Shown one piece after another: positions 7,429 to 14,117 of a stretch of 14,537 nucleotides of DNA. The notes under the pieces were generated by a model. It saw nothing but the letters and a program-made list of their open reading frames with translations. It searched no databases and was not told the DNA's origin. Positions within the stretch are counted from its first letter, which is position 1. Each line of letters starts with the position of its first letter. The position numbers were made by a program, and so were the translations under genes. The DNA is from JBBSIG01 sp038232215 (GTDB lineage Bacteria; Actinomycetota; Thermoleophilia; Gaiellales; Gaiellaceae): positions 1 to 14,537 of the forward strand of contig JBBSIG010000049.1 in NCBI GenBank assembly GCA_038232215.1. Direction: 5' to 3'.

Positions 7429-8267
7429 GCCTCGAGCCCGTCGAGCTCGTCGCGCTCGGCCTCGCTGAGGGCTCGCAACGGCCGGCGCACGTCTTCTCGG
7501 AGCGGTACGCCCCGGCGTGAGATCAGGCGCTTCAGCGCAGCGTGTCGCGGGAAGCGCTCGACGGCCGCGCGCAGCGCGGCGAGCCGCGCGGAGCCGTCCG
7601 CGGTCGGCGCTCGCACCGCCTCCGCGATCAGCTCAGGGAACGCCGTCCCGAGGGCGGAGACGGCCCCGGCGGCACCGCGCTCGAGCCCGCGATGGATGAG
7701 CGCCTCGGCGCCGACGAAGACGTCGAACGACTCGAGCAGGTACGGCTCGAGTCGCTCGAACGGCGCGTCCGACACCTTGAGCCCGGCGAGGTTCGGCGCC
7801 GCCTCGCGCAGCCGGGCGAGCAGGGCCGGCGGGACCGCATAGCCGCTCGCTCGCTCGAACTCGTAGACGTAGAAGGGGAGCGGCGCGCAGGCCCGGGCGG
7901 CTTCCGCGAAGTGCGCCAGCAGCGCCTCGTCGTCGAGCGGAAAGTACGGCGGCCCGATCACCGCGACGGCCGCGGCTCCGGCCTCAGCCGCGTGCGCGGC
8001 GAGCTCTGCCGTCGCCGCGGTGGTCTGCGCGCCACAATGGACCGCGACGGCGATCCGCCCGCCGCTCGCCTCGAGGAAGAGCTCGGCCACGCGCTTCCGC
8101 TCCCCGCCCGAGAGCAGGATTCCCTCGCCCGTCGTGCCGAGCGCCAGGATCCCGTCGAGGCCGCCTGCGACGAGAAAGTCGACGAGCGGCTCGAACGCGG
8201 GCTCGTCGAGGGCCGCCCCCCCGTCTGAGAGCGGCGTGACCGCCGCCGCCAGTGCTCCCCGGATCAC
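7425..8267 (-). CDS. DapA (dihydrodipicolinate synthase/N-acetylneuraminate lyase) family protein
   Basis: The 280-residue product is a complete TIM-barrel class I aldolase. It has the substrate-carboxylate loop GTTGEG (44-49), a PFYVYEF motif placing the catalytic Tyr at about 133-135, and the Schiff-base Lys164 in GLKVSD. It forms an imine with a 2-oxo acid and catalyses aldol, lyase or dehydration/deamination chemistry. The YVYEF variant and the catabolic neighbour argue against lysine biosynthesis. With the coupled FAD oxidoreductase, a candidate role is the pyrroline-4-hydroxy-2-carboxylate deaminase step of hydroxyproline breakdown; sugar-acid or sialic-acid lyases are alternatives. GTG 8267 has no Shine-Dalgarno site but has TAGAGT 6 nt upstream, consistent with a leaderless mRNA. 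Confidence 0.88.
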   Translation of the reverse strand: MIRGALAAAVTPLSDGGAALDEPAFEPLVDFLVAGGLDGILALGTTGEGILLSGGERKRVAELFLEASGGRIAVAVHCGAQTTAATAELAAHAAEAGAAAVAVIGPPYFPLDDEALLAHFAEAARACAPLPFYVYEFERASGYAVPPALLARLREAAPNLAGLKVSDAPFERLEPYLLESFDVFVGAEALIHRGLERGAAGAVSALGTAFPELIAEAVRAPTADGSARLAALRAAVERFPRHAALKRLISRRGVPLREDVRRPLRALSEAERDELDGLEA

Positions 8268-8273
8268 GCGGGA

Positions 8274-8283
8274 ACTCTAAGCT
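8274..8283. promoter_or_regulatory. Overlapping divergent -10 boxes for the DapA-family gene and liuC
   Basis: On the plus strand TAAGCT (8278-8283) lies 7 nt before GTG 8291 of liuC. On the minus strand TAGAGT (complement of 8274-8279) lies 6 nt before GTG 8267. The two boxes share the TA at 8278-8279. Only 23 nt separate the start codons, so both mRNAs should be leaderless, and RNA polymerase probably cannot occupy both promoters at once. No clear -35 element is seen for either. Confidence 0.5.
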
Positions 8284-8290
8284 CGGGACG

Positions 8291-9046
8291 GTGAGCGCGC
8301 TTCGCATCGAGCGGGACGGTGACGTCCGGCGGATCACACTCGCGCGGCCGGAGGCGCGGAACGCGCTCGACGCCGCCCTGATCGCCGAGCTCGCCGAGGC
8401 GTTCGTGGACGTCGGCCGGGCGCGGGCGGTCGTGCTCGCGGGCGACGGGCCGAGCTTCTCGGCGGGCGCCGACGTGGAGTGGATGCGCTCCTCCGTCGAG
8501 CTCTCGTACGAGCAGAACCTCGCCGACGCGAACGCCCTGCGCCGAATGCTGGAGGCGATCGACTCGTGCCCGGCGCCCGTCCTCGCCCGCGTTCACGGGC
8601 ACGCGCTCGGCGGAGCGTGCGGCCTGGTGGCGTGCTCGGACGTGGCCGTTGCCGCGGAGGACGCCGTCTTCGCCTTCTCGGAGGTGAAGCTCGGGATCGT
8701 CCCGGCCGTCATCTCTCCGTTTGCCCTCGCGCGGATCGGACCGGGCGCGGCGAGGCGCCTGTTCCTCACTGGCGAGCGCTTCGACGCCGCGACCGCGCTT
8801 CGAATCGGGCTCGTGCACGAGGTGGCAGCAGACCTCGACGCCGCCGTCGACCGCGTCGTCGGAGAGCTGCTGTCCGCCGGGCCGAGGGCCGCACGGGCGG
8901 CGAAACGGCTCGTGCTCGAGCGCCCCGACGGGCCCGAGACGGCGCGCCGGATCGCAGAGCTGCGAACGAGCGACGAGGGCCAGGAGGGCCTGCGCGCCTT
9001 CCTCGAGCGCCGGCCACCCGCGTGGAGATCCGCAAGCTCCTCGTAG
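8291..9046 (+). CDS. liuC: Enoyl-CoA hydratase/isomerase family, probable methylglutaconyl-CoA hydratase
   Basis: The 251-residue product is a normal-length crotonase. The first oxyanion-hole segment is SAGADVEWMR, whose ADxxWM form is common in LiuC/AUH-type hydratases. The second is HGHALGGACGLV. The region with the catalytic acid is FSEVKLGIVPAVISPF. The expected reaction is hydration of 3-methylglutaconyl-CoA to HMG-CoA, directly after the carboxylase. It overlaps liuD by 25 nt, supporting a shared role. GTG 8291 is preferred over an upstream in-frame TTG at 8252, because a TAAGCT -10 box lies 7 nt before it and the upstream start would run into the divergent gene. Without the carboxylase context it would only be called a generic enoyl-CoA hydratase. 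Confidence 0.88.
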   Translation: MSALRIERDGDVRRITLARPEARNALDAALIAELAEAFVDVGRARAVVLAGDGPSFSAGADVEWMRSSVELSYEQNLADANALRRMLEAIDSCPAPVLARVHGHALGGACGLVACSDVAVAAEDAVFAFSEVKLGIVPAVISPFALARIGPGAARRLFLTGERFDAATALRIGLVHEVAADLDAAVDRVVGELLSAGPRAARAAKRLVLERPDGPETARRIAELRTSDEGQEGLRAFLERRPPAWRSASSS

Positions 9047-10632
9047 CGAACCGCGGCGAGATCGCGCTCCGCGTCTTTCGCGCCTGCCGGGAGCGCGCGA
9101 TCGCCACCGTGGCGGTGGTCGCGCCCGACGACCGCGGCTCGCTGCACGCCCGCTCCGCCGACGAGACGGTCGAGATCGCGAGCTATCTCGCCTCCGAGGA
9201 GCACATCAGGGCGGCGAGCCGAACGGGCGCCGACGCCGTCCACCCGGGCTACGGGTTCCTCGCGGAGAGCCCCGACTTCGCCGAGGCGATCGGGGCCGCC
9301 GGTCTTCTCTTCGTCGGTCCCACGCCCGACGCCCTGCGCGCCGGAGGCGACAAGCTGGAGGCGAAGCGGATCGCCCGGGAGGCGGGCGTGCCCGTCGTCG
9401 AGACCGGCGCGCCCGAGGAGATCGGCTATCCGCTCGTCGTGAAGGCCGCCGCCGGCGGGGGAGGACGCGGGATGCGCGTCGTGCGCGCGCCGGGCGAGCT
9501 CGAGGAGGCGCTCGAGGCCGCCCGCCGGGAGGCGCAGGCCGCGTTCGGCGACGAGACGATCTTCTGCGAGCGCTACGTCGAGCGGCCGCGGCACGTCGAG
9601 ATCCAGCTCCTCGGCGACGCGGCCGGGAACGTCGTCTCGCTCGGCGAGCGAGAGTGCTCGATCCAGCGGCGCCACCAGAAAGTGCTCGAGGAGGCGCCTT
9701 CCCCCGCGCTCGATCCCGCGCTGCGGCGCGAGCTGAGCGAGGCGGCGATCGCGTTCGCGCGGGCGATCGGCTACACGAGCGCCGGAACCGCCGAGTTCAT
9801 GGTCGACGGGCGGCGCTTCTTCTTCCTCGAGCTGAACGGTCGGATCCAGGTCGAGCACGGGGTGACCGAGCTCGTCACCGGGGTCGACCTCGTCGGGGAG
9901 CAGCTCCGGATCGCGGCCGGCGAGCTCCTCGACGTCCGGACAGAGCCGCGCGGGCACGCCGTGGAGGCGCGGCTCTACGCGGAAGATCCTCGGTCGTTCC
10001 TGCCGCAGACCGGGCGGATCGAGCGGCTGCGGTTGCCGACCTCGGTCCGGGTCGACGCAGGGATCGAGGAAGGCGACGAGGTCGGGCTCGGCTACGACTC
10101 GCTGCTCGCGAAGCTGATCGCCCACGCGCCGACGCGCGAAGAGGCGCTCGCCCGGCTCGCGACGGCGCTCGCCGAGACGGAGCTGAAGGGGGTGCGGACG
10201 AACCTTCCCTTCCTGCGCTGGCTCGTCGGCCACCCGGCGGTCCGCGCGGGCCGAACGACGACGGCGTTCCTCGTCGAGCATCCGCCTCTCTCGGTGCGCT
10301 CGCCGGAGCCGGCCGGCCCCTGGCGAGGAGCCTGGCGGCTGAACGCCTCCTCCCCACCGCCGCGCCCGCCCCCTGACGTCGACGCAGCGGCAGACGATGC
10401 GGGCAGCACCGGCGGCGACGGCGTGGTCACGGCGCCGATACCCGGCACCGTCATCCGCGTCCTCGTAGAGGCCGGCGACCGCGTCGCGGCGCGTCAGCCG
10501 CTCGTCGTGCTCGAGGCGATGAAGATGGAGACGCCGCTCACCTCGCCCTACGACGCCACCGTTCGCGCCGTCCACGTCGCTGAGGGCGACCGCGTCGCCG
10601 GGGGAGCCGTCCTGGTCGAGCTGGAAGAGTAG
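9022..10632 (+). CDS. liuD: Methylcrotonyl-CoA carboxylase biotin carboxylase/biotin carrier (alpha) subunit, short form
   Basis: The 536-residue product has a complete biotin carboxylase domain (about 1-420). It shows LVANRGEIA, HPGYGFLAESPDFA, the ATP-grasp loop KAAAGGGGRGM (141-151), RECSIQRRHQKVLEEAPSP and ELNGRIQVEH. The last has Gly where most homologues have Thr, but keeps the Glu, Asn and Arg. The C-terminal biotinyl domain (about 466-536) has biotin Lys501 in EAMKMET. Between them is only a Pro/Ala/Asp-rich linker of about 45 residues with a trace of the usual following segment (AWRLN). The BT domain that normally docks this subunit to the beta subunit appears to be missing. Most alpha subunits are 600-680 residues. 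GTG 9022 lies 25 nt inside liuC; the conserved sequence begins at residue 2. It converges on the next gene with a 7-nt gap. Confidence 0.92.
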   Translation: MEIRKLLVANRGEIALRVFRACRERAIATVAVVAPDDRGSLHARSADETVEIASYLASEEHIRAASRTGADAVHPGYGFLAESPDFAEAIGAAGLLFVGPTPDALRAGGDKLEAKRIAREAGVPVVETGAPEEIGYPLVVKAAAGGGGRGMRVVRAPGELEEALEAARREAQAAFGDETIFCERYVERPRHVEIQLLGDAAGNVVSLGERECSIQRRHQKVLEEAPSPALDPALRRELSEAAIAFARAIGYTSAGTAEFMVDGRRFFFLELNGRIQVEHGVTELVTGVDLVGEQLRIAAGELLDVRTEPRGHAVEARLYAEDPRSFLPQTGRIERLRLPTSVRVDAGIEEGDEVGLGYDSLLAKLIAHAPTREEALARLATALAETELKGVRTNLPFLRWLVGHPAVRAGRTTTAFLVEHPPLSVRSPEPAGPWRGAWRLNASSPPPRPPPDVDAAADDAGSTGGDGVVTAPIPGTVIRVLVEAGDRVAARQPLVVLEAMKMETPLTSPYDATVRAVHVAEGDRVAGGAVLVELEE

Positions 10633-10639
10633 CCGGCCC

Positions 10640-11155
10640 TTACACGCCGTTCGTGACGAGCAGAACGATCCCGACGCTCACCAGCATCGCGAACGCCGCG
10701 AGGACGATCGCCGTGCGCTCGCGCGCGAGCTGCGTCGAGACCTGGGCCAGCATCCGTCGCGGGAGGGCGCCGAGGGTGAAGACAAGGATCAGCGCGGCGA
10801 GGAAGCTGAATGCGACGGGGCGCAGGACGGAGTGCGACGACGGGCTCGCGGCCGACGCGACGGCGTCGGATGCGGGTCGCGCGGACACCCGCGGGCTTGG
10901 CTTCGACAGAGGCGTCGCCGGCGGGCTCGCGGTCGGCCGGACGCGCGCCGGCGGGCTCCTGCTCGGCTGCGTGGCCGATCGAGGGACCGGTCGCGACGAC
11001 GTCCGGATGCGCTCTCCGAGCGGGTACGCCTTCCAGAGGCGGGACGGTCGCTCGCCTCGAGACGCCGCATCGGGAGGGCGCGCGCCGGTCGCGGGCGCGA
11101 GCGCCAGCACGCTCAGGCAGACACACACGAGCGCGGAGCGGCGGACGCGCCTCAC
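10640..11155 (-). CDS. Small exported/bitopic membrane protein with LWKAYPL motif (unknown function)
   Basis: I do not recognise a named family. The 171-residue product begins with a basic signal peptide (MRRVRRSALV then a hydrophobic core, likely cut near residue 24-26). A motif LWKAYPL follows at 40-46, then about 65 residues rich in Ser, Pro and Arg. Two transmembrane helices (about 112-131 and 148-170) are separated by a short basic loop. Predicted topology puts the motif and linker outside the membrane. The start GTG 11155 overlaps the L,D-transpeptidase stop in a 4-nt GTGA, so it is translationally coupled and is the last gene of the five-gene cluster. The same plan (signal peptide, LWxxxPL near the mature N-terminus, low-complexity linker, two helices) occurs in the first gene of the cluster (13413-14117). 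Confidence 0.8.
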   Translation of the reverse strand: MRRVRRSALVCVCLSVLALAPATGARPPDAASRGERPSRLWKAYPLGERIRTSSRPVPRSATQPSRSPPARVRPTASPPATPLSKPSPRVSARPASDAVASAASPSSHSVLRPVAFSFLAALILVFTLGALPRRMLAQVSTQLARERTAIVLAAFAMLVSVGIVLLVTNGV

Positions 11156-11991
11156 GCCCGGATCGAGAGCGGCGTGCCGACGGGCATCAGCCGTCCGAGC
11201 CTCAGGATGTCGGCGTTGCGGAGCCGGATGCACCCGTGCGAGACGCGGCCCGGGAGGAGCTCCGGTCGATTGGTGCCGTGGATGCCGACGAACCCGCCGG
11301 CGGGCCAGTCGGTGAGCACGGCCGAGCGCGCGCTCGTACCGAAGGCGAGCGGGCCGTAGAAGGGACTTCGGAAGCTCGACAGCCTGTTGCGGATGTAGAA
11401 CTCGCCCTCCGGGGTCGGCGAGCCGCTCTTGCCGACGCCGATCGGGACGCGCAGGATCGACTCCCCGTCGCGGAAGAGCGTCGCCGTGAGTCGGCCGAGC
11501 TCGACGACGAGCCGCGTCCGGACGACCCCGTACCCGCCGAGCGTCGAGCGCGGCAGCCAGCCGGTCGTGTTGCTCGGGAGGACGGGCAGCCGCACCCGCA
11601 CCCACAGTCGGCCGGCTCGATCCTTCCTACGGCCGAGGACGAGGACGATGTTCGAGGTGTCCTCCGGCGTCCGCGTCGAGACGCGCGCGACGGCCGGGGC
11701 GCCGTCCCGCGGCCCGCTGCGCGCCGAGGCGGTCGTCAGAACGGGCGCCCAGCGGGACTGGGTGCCCGTCGGAAGCTGCGGGTTGGATCTCGGCACGGTG
11801 AACGCAGGCGGTGGACCGTCCGGAAGGAGCGGCGCCTGCAGCCTAGACCGGGAGGATGACGGCGACCCCGGTGCGCGCTCCGGCGCCGCGGGCGACTGCG
11901 CACCCTGCTGCGAGGTCGTCGACCGCCCCCGGACGAGGACGAGCGCGACCGCCGCCCCTACGAGCACGGCTGCAACGAGCGCCGCCCGCAC
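11152..11991 (-). CDS. L,D-transpeptidase (YkuD domain), membrane-anchored
   Basis: From GTG 11991 the product is about 279 residues. It has an N-terminal hydrophobic anchor (residues 1-20), a Pro/Ser-rich linker, an SH3-like segment (about 105-145, WVRVRLPVLPSNTTGWLP) and a YkuD catalytic domain. The active-site region is intact: IHGTNRPELLPGRVSHGCIR, with His238, His252 and nucleophile Cys254. These enzymes act outside the membrane and make 3-3 peptidoglycan cross-links or attach proteins to the wall. The gene lies 32 nt after a ferritin-like gene and overlaps the following membrane-protein gene by 4 nt. The start is not certain: the frame stays open to 12168, inside the ferritin gene, but GTG 11991 places the anchor at the N-terminus. 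No clear ribosome site is visible there. Confidence 0.9.
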   Translation of the reverse strand: MRAALVAAVLVGAAVALVLVRGRSTTSQQGAQSPAAPERAPGSPSSSRSRLQAPLLPDGPPPAFTVPRSNPQLPTGTQSRWAPVLTTASARSGPRDGAPAVARVSTRTPEDTSNIVLVLGRRKDRAGRLWVRVRLPVLPSNTTGWLPRSTLGGYGVVRTRLVVELGRLTATLFRDGESILRVPIGVGKSGSPTPEGEFYIRNRLSSFRSPFYGPLAFGTSARSAVLTDWPAGGFVGIHGTNRPELLPGRVSHGCIRLRNADILRLGRLMPVGTPLSIRA

Positions 11992-12023
11992 GAGCCGCCC
12001 GGCGGAACGACTCCGCCGCGCGC

Positions 12024-12692
12024 TCAGCCCGTGAAGAGCGGCGCCGAGCTCGCCCTCGTCTTCGCGACGAATCGCGTGGAGGCGACCAGCGCGATCGTCT
12101 TCGGCTTCGAGAGCGGCTCGTCGAACGCGTGCGCCGCGGGCACGATGCCTGCGAGCCGTCGGATCCACGCCGCGTGCCGAGCCTCGACCGAGTGGATCGC
12201 GATTGCGGCCGCGAGAACGCCGCGGGACTCGATCAGAGGGGCCTGATCCTTGTACGCGGCGGTGCCGAGATCCTCGAAGGCGACCGCCGTCTTCCGGAAC
12301 GCGTCCTGATCCTCCGTCGTCCCGCGGAAGTTGAAGAACGGCCGCTTGATCGCGTCGCCGCCGAGGACGCCCTGCAGGGCGCTCACGTGCGCGCGCTCGT
12401 GCGCCCCGACGACGCGGGCCTGCTGGCGCAGCTTGCCGCGCAGCGCGCGCAGCCGGAGCGCCTCGTCGTAGAACGACGCCTGGAGGTACTCGAGCGCCAG
12501 GGCGTAGTTGAGGATCGCGGTGTCGTTCGTCCTCGCCTCGGCGCCCCTCGGAGCGGCAAGCGCGGCGAGGAGGGCTCCGCCGCCGATCACTGTCTTCCGC
12601 AGGAAGCTCGCACGGGAGTCGCCAGCGACGCCCGCCAGCGCCTCGGTGAGCGCCCCGTCGCGATCGAGCGACTCGAGGGTCAGCTCCGACAT
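12024..12692 (-). CDS. Ferritin-like domain protein with Tat-like leader (copy 1)
   Basis: The 222-residue product has a leader with SRASFLRK followed by a hydrophobic stretch (about 26-48). This resembles a Tat signal, but the twin arginine is not intact. A four-helix ferritin-like domain of the Ferritin_2/desiccation-related (PCC13-62) type follows. Candidate metal ligands sit in the expected order: Glu68 (LALEYL), Glu99-x-x-His102 (AHERAH), Glu140 (FEDLG) and Glu170-x-x-His173 (VEARHAAW). Extracytoplasmic di-iron binding is inferred; activity is unknown. ATG 12692 is well supported by AGAGGAGG (12699-12706 on the minus strand) with 6-nt spacing. It is clearly a duplicate of the next gene upstream (12727-13371), sharing GAHERAHV, FRGTT, SVEARHAAWIR and TRFV. 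Confidence 0.9.
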   Translation of the reverse strand: MSELTLESLDRDGALTEALAGVAGDSRASFLRKTVIGGGALLAALAAPRGAEARTNDTAILNYALALEYLQASFYDEALRLRALRGKLRQQARVVGAHERAHVSALQGVLGGDAIKRPFFNFRGTTEDQDAFRKTAVAFEDLGTAAYKDQAPLIESRGVLAAAIAIHSVEARHAAWIRRLAGIVPAAHAFDEPLSKPKTIALVASTRFVAKTRASSAPLFTG

Positions 12693-12698
12693 GCTCGT

Positions 12699-12706
12699 CC
12701 TCCTCT
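12699..12706 (-). promoter_or_regulatory. Strong Shine-Dalgarno site for ferritin-like gene 1
   Basis: AGAGGAGG on the minus strand, 6 nt before ATG 12692, fixes that start. It lies in the 34-nt gap after the upstream ferritin gene, so this is re-initiation within an operon rather than a leaderless start. Confidence 0.8.
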
Positions 12707-12726
12707 CTGGTGGTTGCTCCCGCGCA

Positions 12727-13371
12727 TCACGACGACCGCACGAAGCGCGTCCTGTTCAGCGCCGCCGTCGCCTGCTTCGCGGTCATCGGCTGATCAGAGG
12801 CTCGCGGAGCCGGATTCAGCTCGAGGATGTCGCGAATCCAGGCCGCGTGACGGGCCTCGACCGAGACGATCTTCGCCGCTGCGGCCAGGGTGCCCTTGGT
12901 CAGATTCGGCGCCTGTCCGTTGAGCGCCGCCACGCCGGTGTCCTCGAGCGCGAGGGCCGTCTTGGCGAAGGTACGCGCGTTCCGGGTCGTCCCTCTGAAG
13001 TCGAAGCTCGGCTTCCGACGGGCCTTCGTGCCGAGTGCCGTCCGGATGAACGCGACATGGGCGCGCTCGTGTGCGCCGACCGTCTCGGCGAACTGGCGCA
13101 GCTCACCTTTGAGCTTCCCTCGCGCGAGAGCCTCCTTGTAGAACGCCGCCTCGAGGTACTCCAGCAGGAGCGCAAAGTTGAGGATCTGCACGTCCTGCGC
13201 GGGCGAGGGAGCGGACACCGCGAGCGGCGGAAGGCCCCCGATCAGGACGCCGCCCGAGACGAGCGCGCCGCCGGCGACGACCGCTTTCGCGAGGAAGTCG
13301 GCGCGGGCGGCCGTCTCCTCCTCGATGGGAGCCTCCTCATCGAGAACGTCGAGCAGCAGATGATCAGCCAT
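12727..13371 (-). CDS. Ferritin-like domain protein (copy 2)
   Basis: From ATG 13371 the product is 214 residues. A GGAGG site 5 nt upstream (13377-13381 on the minus strand) fixes the start, although the frame is open to 13605. The leader (RADFLAKAVVAGGALVSG, about 23-40) is a weakened Tat-type or signal-anchor sequence with no arginine pair and no lipobox. The ferritin-like four-helix domain carries Glu71, Glu102-x-x-His105, Glu143 and Glu172-x-x-His175, matching copy 1 position for position. It follows the LWQQFPL membrane-protein gene by 41 nt and precedes copy 1 by 34 nt. The two ferritins look like a tandem duplication that has since diverged, mostly in the leader and in the loop after the first EXXH. 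Stop is TGA (complement of 12727-12729). Confidence 0.9.
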   Translation of the reverse strand: MADHLLLDVLDEEAPIEEETAARADFLAKAVVAGGALVSGGVLIGGLPPLAVSAPSPAQDVQILNFALLLEYLEAAFYKEALARGKLKGELRQFAETVGAHERAHVAFIRTALGTKARRKPSFDFRGTTRNARTFAKTALALEDTGVAALNGQAPNLTKGTLAAAAKIVSVEARHAAWIRDILELNPAPRASDQPMTAKQATAALNRTRFVRSS

Positions 13372-13376
13372 GTGGT

Positions 13377-13381
13377 CCTCC
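13377..13381 (-). promoter_or_regulatory. Shine-Dalgarno site for ferritin-like gene 2
   Basis: GGAGG on the minus strand, 5 nt before ATG 13371. It decides against longer starts in a frame that runs open to 13605 inside the upstream gene. Confidence 0.75.
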
Positions 13382-13412
13382 GTGGGTACAGCCGTCGTCG
13401 GAGAGGTGGGGG

Positions 13413-14117
13413 TCAGGGGATGCGAGAGATCATGTACGCGATCACGGTCACGAACGCAAGGCCGACCCCGTAGAGGGAGGCGGAGCGCAGCCGGTGGCGA
13501 CTGCGATGGCGGAGACGTCGGAACGCCTCGGCGGAGTCGGCCGCGGCCTCGAGAAGCGCCTCGAGTCGCGGCCCCCGAGCGGTGCGAGACGCTCCTCGAC
13601 GCCACGGGAGCTGGTCCGCCGCCGACCCGGAGAGCAGGGCGGCGGCCGAGCCAGGGACGCGGCCCACGCCGACCGCGGGCCGCAGCAGGACGAAGTAGGC
13701 GGCCGCGAGGAGCACCAAGAGGCCCGCGCCGAGCGCGATCGGCACGAGCGGAGCCGAGTCGCGGCCGGCCGGTGCCGAGACGGCGACGTGCGCCTCCGCA
13801 CGACGCACGGGCTCGAGCCTCCTCGACGGCTCGCGCCGAGCCGGCGCCTGCGCGGCCGGCTTGGTCCTCTCGGGCCTCGGTCGGCGTAGGGCGGGCTCGT
13901 GCCGGGCCTGCTTCCGGGGCCTCGCGGTCGGCTGCGTCCGCGCCTTGCCGTTGGCCTTCGCCGGCGCCTGCTGCAGCGGAAACTGCTGCCAGAGCTTGCG
14001 CGGGGCGGTCGGCTGGTCCGCCGCGGAAGCAGCCGGGCCGAGCACGAGCGCGCAGACGGCGCAGCCGACGCCGACCGCGAGGCGAATGGTCGCTGCCCCC
14101 TTCACCGCAAAAGACAT
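13413..14117 (-). CDS. Exported/bitopic membrane protein with LWQQFPL motif (unknown function)
   Basis: No known family is recognised. The 234-residue product has a signal peptide with a plausible AxA cut (PAASA, residues 29-33). LWQQFPL follows at 42-48, then about 70 residues rich in Ala, Pro, Arg and Lys. The first transmembrane helix is at about 123-145. A probably cytoplasmic stretch of about 65 residues with an Arg/His-rich end (RRLRHRSRHRLR) precedes a second helix (about 214-230) near the C-terminus. The plan matches the smaller protein at 10640-11155, at the other end of the same gene cluster. ATG 14117 follows GAGGGG almost directly, which is too close for a good ribosome site; GTG 14105 is an alternative. 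A TACCAT box at 14148-14153 (minus strand) is a weak promoter candidate. Confidence 0.8.
   Translation of the reverse strand: MSFAVKGAATIRLAVGVGCAVCALVLGPAASAADQPTAPRKLWQQFPLQQAPAKANGKARTQPTARPRKQARHEPALRRPRPERTKPAAQAPARREPSRRLEPVRRAEAHVAVSAPAGRDSAPLVPIALGAGLLVLLAAAYFVLLRPAVGVGRVPGSAAALLSGSAADQLPWRRGASRTARGPRLEALLEAAADSAEAFRRLRHRSRHRLRSASLYGVGLAFVTVIAYMISRIP

Noticed and set aside
7425..8267. Calling the DapA-family gene true dapA (lysine biosynthesis)
   Set aside because: The YVYEF active-site variant and coupling to an FAD amino-acid oxidoreductase fit a catabolic paralogue better. No lysine biosynthesis gene is nearby.
12024..12168. Upstream extension of the L,D-transpeptidase frame to 12168
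   Set aside because: It would overlap the ferritin-like gene by 145 nt and add an Arg-rich stretch before the membrane anchor. GTG 11991 fits the gene spacing better.
13372..13605. Upstream extension of ferritin-like gene 2 to 13605
   Set aside because: It runs inside the upstream membrane-protein gene, is Arg/Pro-rich, and ignores the well-placed GGAGG before ATG 13371.
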